Assembly (NCBI GenBank): GCA_025359085.1
Contig: JANYHL010000033.1
Location: 1 to 64,000 of the forward strand
From: Gammaproteobacteria bacterium
Lineage (GTDB): Bacteria > Pseudomonadota > Gammaproteobacteria > Burkholderiales > Burkholderiaceae_C
Length of the DNA stretch: 64,000 nt
Reading direction: 5' to 3'
Shown here: positions 37,315 through 45,533 of the stretch, piece after piece
Layout of the letters: each line of letters starts with the position of its first letter
Position numbering within the stretch: position 1 is the first letter of the stretch
The notes under the pieces: model-generated
The model's database searches: none
What the model saw: only the letters and a program-made list of their open reading frames with translations
What the model was told of the DNA's origin: nothing
Position numbers and translations under genes: made by a program

Positions 37315-40300
37315 TGGAATGCACTCCCAGGTGCGCGGCTTGTTCGGCATGGGCTTGTTGCTGGCGCGCATTGTCTTTGAACAGGGTACGCACCACCACA
37401 AAAAAGATCGGTACAAACACCACCGCCAGCGAAGTGCCGGTCAGGATGCCGCCGATCACGCCGGTGCCGATGGCGCGCTGGCTGGCCGAACCGGCACCCG
37501 AGGCCAGGGCCAGCGGCAACACGCCCAGCGTGAAGGCCATGGAGGTCATCAGAATCGGACGAAAACGCAGGTGGGCGGCCTCCAGGGCCGAGGCAATCAC
37601 GCTCTTGCCCTGGGCCTGCAGGCCTTTGGCAAATTCGATGATCAGAATCGCGTTTTTCGCCGACAGACCAATGATGGTGATCAGGCCGACTTGAAAGTAG
37701 ACGTCGTTGGCATAAACGCGCAGCAGCGTCGCCACAATCACGCCCAGCACACCGAGCGGCACCACCAGAACGACGGCCAGCGGAATGGTCCAGCTTTCAT
37801 AGAGAGCGGCCAGACATAAAAATACCGACAAAATGGCAAAGCCGTACAGGATCATCGCCTGCGAGCCGGCAAGTTTTTCTTCACGCGAGGTGCCGGTCCA
37901 CTCAAAGCCAAAGCCGGCTGGCAATTGGCTCGCCAGTTGCTCCATCTCTGCCAGCGCGGCACCGGTGCTGTAGCCGGGAGCGGCACTGCCCCCGATGCGC
38001 ATCGCCGGGTAGCCGTTGTAGCGCACGGTTTGCATCGCCCCGGTGACCCAGCGTGTGCTGGCAAAGGAGGACAGCGGCACCATTTGGCCCTTGTTGCCCT
38101 GCACATTGAGTTTGAGCAAATCATCAGGCTGCATGCGCGCCGGTGCGTCGGCTTGCACCATCACCCGCTGCAGTCGGCCCGCGTTGGGAAAGTCGTTGGC
38201 ATACGCCGAGCCCAGCGCAGTTGAAATCAGGCTGTTGATGGCGTCAAAGCTCACGCCCAGCGCGCTGGCTTTGTCGCGGTCAATGTCCAGCTGCAATTGC
38301 GGCGCATCTTCCAGTCCGTCCGGGCGCACCTGGGTGAGGACTTTGCTTTTTGATGCCAATCCCAGCAACTGGTTGCGCGCGCCCAGCAGCGCCGCGTGGC
38401 CCAGGCCGGCGCGGTCTTGCAGCCTGAAACTAAAGCCCGAGGACGATCCCAGCTCAGGAATGGGCGGCGGGCTCAGCGGAAAGATGAACGCATCGCGAAT
38501 GCCAGACAAAGCGCCAAACGCACGCCCCGCCAAGGCTTGCGCCGAGCTGCCAGCCCCCTTGCGTTCGGACCAGTCTTTGAGCGTGACGAAGGCCAGTGCC
38601 GCGTTTTGCCCCTGGCCCGAGAAGCTGAAGCCCAGCACGCTGACCATGCCTTGCACCTCGGGTTGCTTGAGCACGAAGCCTTCCACTTGCTGCATGACGG
38701 CCAGCGTGCGTGCTTGCGTGGCACCGGGCGGCAGTTGCACGTTCACCAGCATGGTGCCCTGGTCTTCGTTGGGTAAAAAAGAGGTCGGCAGGCGCTGGTA
38801 CATCAGCACGGCGCCGGCCAGGATGGCCAGGTAAATCACCAAGTAACGCGCAGCGTGAGGCAGTATCCGGGCCACGCCCTGTTCATAGCCCTTGGCGGTT
38901 TTGGTAAAACCCCGGTTGAACCAGCCAAAAAATCCCGTTTTGGCGTGGTGATGACCGGCCTCGACAGGTTTCAGCAGCGTGGCGCACAAAGCCGGGGTCA
39001 AGGAGAGCGCTAGAAATGCCGAAAACGCAATCGACACGCCCATCACCGCCGCAAACTGGCGGTAAATGTTGCCAATGGAGCCACTAAAGAAGGCCAAGGG
39101 CACAAACACCGAGATCAGCACGACCGTCACGCCGATGATGGCCCCGGAGACCTGGCCCATCGCCTTGCGCGTGGCCAGCAGCGGTGACAGACCTTCTTCG
39201 CTCATGATGCGCTCGACGTTTTCCACCACCACAATCGCGTCGTCCACCACAATGCCAATCACCAGCACCATGGCAAACATGGTCAGCACGTTGATGGAAA
39301 AACCCATTGCCAGCAAGCTGGCAAAGGTGCCCAGCAGTGCCACCGGCACCACCAGCGTGGGGATGAGTGTGTAGCGCCAGTCTTGTAAAAACAAAAACAT
39401 CACCAGAAAGACCAGGGCAATGGCTTCCAGCAAAGTCTCGGCCACCTGGCGCAGCGAGGTTTCAATGAAGCGCGAGCTGTCGTAGGGAATGGCCCAGGTC
39501 ACGCCCTTGGGAAAGAATTTTTCAAGCTCCGTCAAGCGTACGCGAATGGCTTTGGCCGTGGCAAGCGCGTTACCGCTGGGCGAAAGTTGCACGCCGATGC
39601 CGGTGGAGGGTTTGCCATTGAGCCGCGCCGACGTGGCATAGGTTTGGGCGCCGAGCTCAATGCGCGCAACGTCTTTCAGGCGCACGCTCGATCCATCAGT
39701 GTTGGCGCGCAGCACCACCTTGCCAAATTGGGCCACGCTGCTGAGCTGGCCGCTCACCACCACGGTGGCGGCAATGCCTTGGCCGGCCACATTGGGCAGG
39801 CTGCCAATTTCACCGGCGGACACCTGGGCGTTTTGGGCCCGAATGGCGGCGGTGACGTCGGTGGCCGACAGTTGGTAGCCCTGCAGCTTGGCCGGGTCGA
39901 TCCAGATGCGCATGGCGCGTTCGGTGCCAAACAGCTGTGCCTGACCGACACCGTTGATGCGCTGCAATTCAGGCAATATGCTGCGCGAAGCGTAGTCGCC
40001 CAAAGCGACCGGGTCCAGCGCCGGGTCATCGGACGAGAGGATGGCAAACAGTAAAAAGTTGCTGCGCGCCTTGTCCACCCGCACGCCTTGTTGCGTCACC
40101 GCAGAGGGCAGACGCGGCGAGGCTCGGCTCAAGCGGTTTTGTACATCTACCTGGGCCAAGTCCGGGTTGGTCCCGGGCTGAAAACTCAATGTGATGCTGC
40201 CGCTGCCGCTGGCTTGCGCGACCGATTCCACGTAAAGCAGGCCGGGCGAGCCGTTCATCTCCTGCTCGATGATGGACAGCACGCTGTCTTCCAGCGTCTG

Positions 40301-40462
40301 GGCCGACGCGCCGGGGTAGCTGGCCGAGATCACGATCGAGGGCGGCGCCACCGGCGGGTACTGGGCAATGGGCAGTTGGGTGATGGCGACCGAGCCCATC
40401 ACGATGATGAATAACGCAATGACCCACGCAAAGATGGGCCGATCTATAAAAAACTTGGCCAT
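37307..40462 (-). CDS. RND multidrug efflux pump, HAE1/AcrB family
   Basis: 1051 residues, the normal AcrB length. It begins MAKFFIDRPIFAWVIALFIIVMGSVAITQLPIAQYPPVAPPSI. Twelve transmembrane segments are split by two large periplasmic loops. The proton-relay motif VIGIVVDDAIVVVENVERIM holds the two adjacent Asp of TM4, and GLSAKNAILIIEFAK in the second half contains the TM10 Lys. An AAGGAGC site precedes the ATG, and 12 bases separate it from the adaptor gene. Substrates cannot be told from sequence, but hydrophobic drugs or solvents are usual. Confidence 0.95.
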   Translation of the reverse strand: MAKFFIDRPIFAWVIALFIIVMGSVAITQLPIAQYPPVAPPSIVISASYPGASAQTLEDSVLSIIEQEMNGSPGLLYVESVAQASGSGSITLSFQPGTNPDLAQVDVQNRLSRASPRLPSAVTQQGVRVDKARSNFLLFAILSSDDPALDPVALGDYASRSILPELQRINGVGQAQLFGTERAMRIWIDPAKLQGYQLSATDVTAAIRAQNAQVSAGEIGSLPNVAGQGIAATVVVSGQLSSVAQFGKVVLRANTDGSSVRLKDVARIELGAQTYATSARLNGKPSTGIGVQLSPSGNALATAKAIRVRLTELEKFFPKGVTWAIPYDSSRFIETSLRQVAETLLEAIALVFLVMFLFLQDWRYTLIPTLVVPVALLGTFASLLAMGFSINVLTMFAMVLVIGIVVDDAIVVVENVERIMSEEGLSPLLATRKAMGQVSGAIIGVTVVLISVFVPLAFFSGSIGNIYRQFAAVMGVSIAFSAFLALSLTPALCATLLKPVEAGHHHAKTGFFGWFNRGFTKTAKGYEQGVARILPHAARYLVIYLAILAGAVLMYQRLPTSFLPNEDQGTMLVNVQLPPGATQARTLAVMQQVEGFVLKQPEVQGMVSVLGFSFSGQGQNAALAFVTLKDWSERKGAGSSAQALAGRAFGALSGIRDAFIFPLSPPPIPELGSSSGFSFRLQDRAGLGHAALLGARNQLLGLASKSKVLTQVRPDGLEDAPQLQLDIDRDKASALGVSFDAINSLISTALGSAYANDFPNAGRLQRVMVQADAPARMQPDDLLKLNVQGNKGQMVPLSSFASTRWVTGAMQTVRYNGYPAMRIGGSAAPGYSTGAALAEMEQLASQLPAGFGFEWTGTSREEKLAGSQAMILYGFAILSVFLCLAALYESWTIPLAVVLVVPLGVLGVIVATLLRVYANDVYFQVGLITIIGLSAKNAILIIEFAKGLQAQGKSVIASALEAAHLRFRPILMTSMAFTLGVLPLALASGAGSASQRAIGTGVIGGILTGTSLAVVFVPIFFVVVRTLFKDNARQQQAHAEQAAHLGVHSNE

Positions 40463-40474
40463 GGGAGCGGCTCC

Positions 40475-41755
40475 TTAGCGCGCGGCGCTTGATGTGGCGC
40501 TGGCCGGGGCTGGCGCTACCGGCGCTGATGCTGCCCCGGCGGCTGCGGGTGCGCTGGCCGCCATGGCGGGCGCGCTGCCCAGTGCTTGCCACGGCACGGG
40601 CTTCACGGGAGCATCACCACGCAGCTTCTGAAAGCCGTCCACCATCACCTGCTCACCGGCTTTGAGCCCGTCCAGAATCACCCATTGGCCATTTTGCTGA
40701 GCGCCTATCTTCACCGGGCGCGGTGCGACCTTGCCGTCGGCGCCCACCACCATCACTGAATCTCCCTGCGGCGAACGCGTCACCGCTTGCTGCGGCAGGG
40801 TGATGGCGTTGCTGGCCTGGGCTTGTTCAATGCGCACACGCACAAACAGACCGGGCAGCAGCGTGCCGCCCGGGTTGGGCACTTCTGCGCGCAGCGTGAT
40901 CTGGCCGCTGCTGGCATCGACCGTCAGGTCAGAAAAAAGCAACTTGCCGGCCCGGGCGTATTCGGTGCCGTCTTCCAGTACCACGCGCACGCTGGCGGCC
41001 TGGGTGCCGGCGCGTTTGAGCTGGCCGCCTTCCAATGCGCGGCGCAGTTGCATCACTTCAGAGGCGGATTGGGTGAAGTTGATGTACATCGGGTCGGTCT
41101 GCTGGATCACGGCCATGGGGGTGGCTTCACCCTGGCCGACCAAGGCACCTTCTGTGACCAGTGCGCGGCCAATGCGCCCGCTAATCGGCGCGGTGATTGC
41201 AGCGTAGCCGAGGTTGATACGGGCGGTTTGCACGGCAGCATGCGCCACGGCCACATCCGCCGCAGCCAGTTTTTGCGCCGCTTGTGCGTTGACAAATTCC
41301 TGCTGACTGATGGCTTTGGCTTCGATCAGTGGTTTGAAGCGCTCCGCCTGCGCGCTGGCTTGCATCAGGTTGGCTTCAGCCTTGGCGACAGAGGCCTGGG
41401 CACTGGCCAGTGTGGCTTGATACGGGCTGGCATCAATCTGAAACAGCGCTTGACCGGCGCGCACCGTGCTGCCTTCCACAAACAAGCGCTTTTGCACAAG
41501 GCCCGCAGCGCGCGCCCGCACCTGCGCCACGCGCGAGGCTTCCATGCGCCCGGGCAGCTCGGTAACCAGACCCACATCCCCCGGCTTGACTGTGATCACG
41601 CCGACCTCAGCCGCTGGCATGCCGCCCGCCCCAGCAGGGCCGGCGGGCGGTGCGCTGCCTTGGCCGCAGGCGACCAATAAGGCAGCCAAGGCGAGGCTGG
41701 TCAACAACAATGATTTGGATGCGAGGGTCGATAAGCGGGCGGACGTTTCAAGCAT
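40475..41755 (-). CDS. RND periplasmic adaptor lipoprotein, AcrA-type
   Basis: 426 residues from ATG 41755 (MLETSARLSTLASKSLLLTS); the ORF-track start is 186 codons too early and crosses the operator. The lipoprotein signal ends in LLVACGQGS. Then come the lipoyl half-motifs and hairpin (ELPGRMEASRVAQVRARAAGLVQKRLFVEGSTVRAGQALFQIDASPYQATLASAQASVAKAEANL), the barrel domain (INLGYAAITAPISGRIGRALVTEGALVG) and a C-terminal Ala/Pro-rich tail of about 40 residues. It is the first gene of the operon and lies divergent from the TetR gene. Confidence 0.94.
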   Translation of the reverse strand: MLETSARLSTLASKSLLLTSLALAALLVACGQGSAPPAGPAGAGGMPAAEVGVITVKPGDVGLVTELPGRMEASRVAQVRARAAGLVQKRLFVEGSTVRAGQALFQIDASPYQATLASAQASVAKAEANLMQASAQAERFKPLIEAKAISQQEFVNAQAAQKLAAADVAVAHAAVQTARINLGYAAITAPISGRIGRALVTEGALVGQGEATPMAVIQQTDPMYINFTQSASEVMQLRRALEGGQLKRAGTQAASVRVVLEDGTEYARAGKLLFSDLTVDASSGQITLRAEVPNPGGTLLPGLFVRVRIEQAQASNAITLPQQAVTRSPQGDSVMVVGADGKVAPRPVKIGAQQNGQWVILDGLKAGEQVMVDGFQKLRGDAPVKPVPWQALGSAPAMAASAPAAAGAASAPVAPAPASATSSAAR

Positions 41756-41829
41756 GGTGTATTTCCGAAAAAGGAGGCTGCAAAGCGTGGTGATGGCGCG
41801 ATATTGACATAACATTTGCTTTTGAGAAT

Positions 41830-41853
41830 TATACATACAGACATGAATGTATA
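41830..41853. promoter_or_regulatory. AcrR-like operator overlapping the efflux promoter
   Basis: TATACATACAGACATGAATGTATA is a palindrome with 7-base arms. It resembles the E. coli AcrR site as I recall it (TACATACATTTGTGAATGTATGTA). On the minus strand its left end provides TATAAT (41833-41828), a candidate -10 for the efflux operon. On the plus strand TTGACA (41804-41809) lies just upstream, a candidate -35 for the TetR gene. Binding would block both genes. Confidence 0.7.
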
Positions 41854-41896
41854 AAATACAATCAGGGTTTTTCATCGATTTAAAAAGTTGCTCACC

Positions 41897-42553
41897 ATGG
41901 CTCGTTGCACCAAAGAAGTAGCTTTCGCCACGCACGAGCAATTGCTCGATGCGGCTGAGCGGGTGTTTTTCGAACAAGGCGTGTCGCGCACGTCCTTGCA
42001 AGATATTGCCCAAGCCGCGGGGGTGAGCCGTGGCGCGATTTACTGGCATTTCAAGAACAAGGCGGATTTGTTCAACGCCATGATGGCGCGCATCACCTTG
42101 CCCATGGAGACCACTTTGCAGTGCATTGGCGCAGATGGCGGGCGCGATCCGCTTGAAGCCCTGCAGCATGCCATTCTGGACGCGATGCAAAAAATTGCCT
42201 CGGACGAGCGCACCCGCCGCGTTTTTGAGGTGGCCACGCTGAAGGTGGAGTACGTTGATGAATTGCTGGCGGTTAAGGAGCGCCAGTTGCAGACTCAAAC
42301 CGAGGTGGTGCAACGGATGTCGCTGAGTCTGCAGGACGCAAGCTCACGTCGGGCCGTGGGATTGCCGATCTCAGCCTTGGCGGCAGCGCAGGGTTTGCAT
42401 GCGTTGGTGGTGGGCCTCATCCATACCTGGTTGCTGGCACCGCAGGCGTTTGCGCTGGTGGACGTGACCGAAGCAAGCATGCGGGCCTATTTGGCAGGAC
42501 TGGGCCTGACGGCCCGCGGTGGAGGCGGTCAGCCGCTCATGCCCATCCCCTAA
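41897..42553 (+). CDS. TetR-family repressor of the efflux operon (AcrR/TtgR type)
   Basis: 218 residues from ATG 41897 ([63 protein letters not shown]). The N-terminal HTH and YWHFKNK segment are of the AcrR/TtgR subgroup. The C-terminal half is the ligand-binding domain. Divergent position across the palindrome at 41830-41853 supports repression of the adaptor-pump-channel-mlaC operon and autoregulation. The stop is 12 bases from tsaD. Confidence 0.92.
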   Translation: MARCTKEVAFATHEQLLDAAERVFFEQGVSRTSLQDIAQAAGVSRGAIYWHFKNKADLFNAMMARITLPMETTLQCIGADGGRDPLEALQHAILDAMQKIASDERTRRVFEVATLKVEYVDELLAVKERQLQTQTEVVQRMSLSLQDASSRRAVGLPISALAAAQGLHALVVGLIHTWLLAPQAFALVDVTEASMRAYLAGLGLTARGGGGQPLMPIP

Positions 42554-42564
42554 ACTCGCCCGCT

Positions 42565-43641
42565 ATGGCAAAAGACTACTGTGTATTGGGAATCGAGTCC
42601 TCTTGTGACGAAACCGGCGTGGCACTGGTGCAGATGCAGGGCGATGCCTTGCCGGTCCTTCTGGCCGATGCCCTGTACAGCCAGATCGAGATGCACCAGG
42701 CCTACGGTGGTGTGGTGCCCGAGCTGGCCAGCCGTGACCATATTCGCCGCGTGCTGCCGCTGACCGAGCAGGTGCTGGCGGCATCCGGGCGCACCCTGCT
42801 GGACGTCGACGTGGTGGCCTTCACCCGGGGTCCGGGTCTGGCCGGGGCCTTGCTGGTGGGCGCCGGGGTGGCGTGCGCGCTGGGCGCGGCTTTGGGCAAA
42901 CCGGTGCTGGGCGTGCATCACCTGGAAGGCCATTTGTTGTCGCCATTTTTGAGCGCTGACCCGCCCGAGTTTCCGTTTGTGGCGCTGCTGGTGTCGGGCG
43001 GCCACACGCAGCTGATGCGGGTCGATGGGGTCGGGCGCTACACGCTGCTGGGTGAGACCATCGATGATGCCGCGGGTGAGGCGTTTGACAAGTCAGCCAA
43101 GCTGCTGGGGTTGAATTATCCGGGCGGGCCAGCGCTGTCACAACTGGCCGAGCAGGGTGATCCGACGGCGTTCAAGTTGCCGCGCCCCTTGCTGAAAAGC
43201 GGCACGCTTGATTTTTCATTTGCCGGTTTGAAAACGGCGGTGATGGTGCAGGCCAAAAAGCTCGCTGCGGCGCAAGACGGTCGGGTCGAGGCCTTGCCGA
43301 GGCAGGTACTGGCCGACCTGGCGGCGTCAACCCAGGCCGCCATTGTGGAAGTGCTGGTGAAGAAGTCGCTGACGGCTTTGAGTCAAACCGAGCTGAAACG
43401 CTTGGTGGTGGCTGGCGGTGTCGGCGCCAACCGCTGCTTGCGCGCGCAGCTCAATGCGGCATGCGCCCAGCGCGGGGTGCGGGTGCATTACCCCGAACTG
43501 CATCTGTGTACCGACAACGGCGCCATGATTGCCATGGCAGCTGCGATGCGCCTGCAGTCCGGCCAGCAAGCCGCCAGTGAGGTCTATGCCTTTGACGTCA
43601 GGCCGCGCTGGCCGCTGGCCGAGCTGCCAGTCGCCGCTTGA
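42565..43641 (+). CDS. tsaD: tRNA N6-threonylcarbamoyladenosine transferase
   Basis: 358 residues. Transfers the threonylcarbamoyl group to A37 of tRNAs that read ANN codons. It starts [17 protein letters not shown], carries the metal-binding [12 protein letters not shown], and has [33 protein letters not shown] and [14 protein letters not shown]. The length is normal. A dispersed repeat follows the stop. Confidence 0.97.
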   Translation: MAKDYCVLGIESSCDETGVALVQMQGDALPVLLADALYSQIEMHQAYGGVVPELASRDHIRRVLPLTEQVLAASGRTLLDVDVVAFTRGPGLAGALLVGAGVACALGAALGKPVLGVHHLEGHLLSPFLSADPPEFPFVALLVSGGHTQLMRVDGVGRYTLLGETIDDAAGEAFDKSAKLLGLNYPGGPALSQLAEQGDPTAFKLPRPLLKSGTLDFSFAGLKTAVMVQAKKLAAAQDGRVEALPRQVLADLAASTQAAIVEVLVKKSLTALSQTELKRLVVAGGVGANRCLRAQLNAACAQRGVRVHYPELHLCTDNGAMIAMAAAMRLQSGQQAASEVYAFDVRPRWPLAELPVAA

Positions 43642-43654
43642 GATGGCGACTGTA

Positions 43655-43717
43655 TTTTATGCTAAATTGGCCGCTAGCCCCCGTCTTATAAGGGGAGTAT
43701 GCTATTTTTAATGTAGC
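43655..43717 (+). repeat. Dispersed repeat, copy 7 (between tsaD and hbdH 3' ends)
   Basis: TTTTATGCTAAATTGGCCGC, TAGCCCCCGTCTTATAAGGG, GAGTATGCTATTTTTAATGTAGC. It fills the whole gap between the convergent tsaD and hydroxybutyrate dehydrogenase genes. No other terminator is evident there. Confidence 0.82.
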
Positions 43718-44488
43718 TTATTGAGCCGTCCAGCCGCCGTCCATATTCCACGCCACGCCGCGCACATTGTTGCCCGCCGGTGAGCAGAAGAACACGGCCA
43801 GCGCTCCCAGCTCGTCGGGCGTGGTGAACTGCAGCGATGGTTCTTTTTCACCGAGCAGCTGTTTGGTCGCCTCGGCATTGCTTATGCCGCCCGCAGCAGC
43901 TCGGGCATCAACCTGTTTTTGCACCAGCGGGGTCAGCACCCAGCCGGGGCAAATGGCGTTGCAGGTGACGCCGGTAGTGGCGTTTTCCAGCGCGGTGACT
44001 TTGGTCAGGCCGACCACGCCGTGCTTGGCCGTGACGTAAGCGGATTTTTCAGCCGAGGCCACCAGGCCGTGCACCGAGGCGACGTTGATGATGCGGCCCC
44101 AATTGGCCTTTTGCATCGCCGGCAGGGCCAGCCGGGTGGCATGAAAGGCGCTGCTCAGGTTGATGGCGATGATGGCGTCCCAGCGCTCCACCGGGAAGTT
44201 TTCGATCCGCGCCACATGCTGGATACCGGCGTTGTTGACCAGGATATCCACCCGGCCAAACTGCGCCGCAGCGAACTTCAGCATATCTTCAATCTCGGCG
44301 GGTTTGCTCATGTCGGCACCGTGGTAGGCCACTTGAACGCCCAGCGCAGCCACTTCGGCCCTGGGACCTTCGATGTCGCCAAAACCGTTGAGCACGATGT
44401 TGGCGCCCTGGGCAGCCAGGGCTTTGGCGATGCCCAGGCCAATGCCGCTGGTGGACCCGGTGACAAGCGCTGTTTTACCTTTGAGCAT
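43718..44488 (-). CDS. 3-hydroxybutyrate dehydrogenase
   Basis: 256-residue short-chain dehydrogenase that interconverts D-3-hydroxybutyrate and acetoacetate, used in polyhydroxybutyrate turnover. NAD site is ALVTGSTSGIGLGIA, then NNAGIQHVARIE, the catalytic Ser in INVASVHGLVAS and YVTAKHG (Tyr-x3-Lys). The HVxxIExF and C-terminal VAWNMDGGWTAQ pattern are typical of BdhA. GGAG precedes the ATG. Confidence 0.92.
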   Translation of the reverse strand: MLKGKTALVTGSTSGIGLGIAKALAAQGANIVLNGFGDIEGPRAEVAALGVQVAYHGADMSKPAEIEDMLKFAAAQFGRVDILVNNAGIQHVARIENFPVERWDAIIAINLSSAFHATRLALPAMQKANWGRIINVASVHGLVASAEKSAYVTAKHGVVGLTKVTALENATTGVTCNAICPGWVLTPLVQKQVDARAAAGGISNAEATKQLLGEKEPSLQFTTPDELGALAVFFCSPAGNNVRGVAWNMDGGWTAQ

Positions 44489-44619
44489 GATGTTTCTCCG
44501 TGGAGGGTTGGGGGAGCTGTGGTTGGATTAGGATGGGGCTATTGTGAGGGCTCACCGGGTTGCGCCAATCAGTGGCCCCGTGCGCTTTGCTCCGACTTTA
44601 TCAAACCCTTGTTCCCATC

Positions 44620-45519
44620 ATGACCGAGCCTTCTTTGAATTACGTCCTGTGCCCTGACGCGGCCGGTGGACACCGCATGGCCTATTGGCAATGGGGTAAC
44701 CCGCGCGCCGGGCATGTGGTGGTCTGCGTGCATGGCCTGACGCGCCAGGGGCGTGACTTTGATGTGCTGGCGCAGGCTCTGTGCGCGCGCGCGGGCGACA
44801 CCCTGCGCGTGGTCTGCCCGGATGTGGCGGGTCGGGGCCAGAGCGATTGGTTGAAGGATCCGCAGGGCTACCAGATTCCTGCCTACGCGGCCGACATGCT
44901 GACGCTGTTGACCGCACTTCAGCCCACCACGCTGGACTGGTTGGGCACCAGCATGGGCGGCTTGATTGGCATCGTGGTGGCCGGCCAGTCCGAGCTGCCC
45001 CTGCCGGTGCCGGTGCGCCGCCTGGTGCTCAATGACGTCGGTCCGGCCATTGAGTGGCAGGCCTTGCTACGCATTGGCGAGTACCTGGGCCAGACCGGTC
45101 GCTTTGACTCGGTGCAGCAGGCGGCCGATGCCCTGTGGGCCGTTGCCAGCAGCTTTGGCCCGCACACGCCGGCGCAATGGCTGGCCTTGTCGCAACCGAT
45201 GTTGAAACCCCTGGGCGACGGGTCGGGCGCGTTCACACTGCATTACGACCCGGCGCTGGAGCAGCAGTTTCGCGCGGTCACGCCCGAGTCTGCGGCGCAG
45301 GGCGAAGCCTTGCTGTGGCAGTTGTATGACCAGATCAGCGCTGCCACCTTGCTTGTTCGTGGCCTGGAGTCCGACTTGCTATCGATCGAGACCGCGCTGG
45401 CGATGACGCAACGCGGCCCCAAAGCGCGGCTGGTGGAGTTTGCCGGCGTTGGCCACGCGCCGACCTTCATCGCCGACGAACAGGTGCAGACCGTTGTCTC
45501 TTTCTTGTTGGATGAATAA
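44620..45519 (+). CDS. Alpha/beta-fold hydrolase
   Basis: 299 residues from ATG 44620 (MTEPSLNYVLCPDAAGGHRMAYWQWG); the ORF-track start is 20 codons earlier. Catalytic elements are oxyanion VCVHGLTRQGRDF, nucleophile WLGTSMGGLIG, acid in LLVRGLESDLLS and His in VEFAGVGHAPTF. The substrate is unknown. It ends 14 bases before relA, so both may be co-transcribed. Confidence 0.85.
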   Translation: MTEPSLNYVLCPDAAGGHRMAYWQWGNPRAGHVVVCVHGLTRQGRDFDVLAQALCARAGDTLRVVCPDVAGRGQSDWLKDPQGYQIPAYAADMLTLLTALQPTTLDWLGTSMGGLIGIVVAGQSELPLPVPVRRLVLNDVGPAIEWQALLRIGEYLGQTGRFDSVQQAADALWAVASSFGPHTPAQWLALSQPMLKPLGDGSGAFTLHYDPALEQQFRAVTPESAAQGEALLWQLYDQISAATLLVRGLESDLLSIETALAMTQRGPKARLVEFAGVGHAPTFIADEQVQTVVSFLLDE

Positions 45520-45533
45520 CCGGTGCATTGCAG

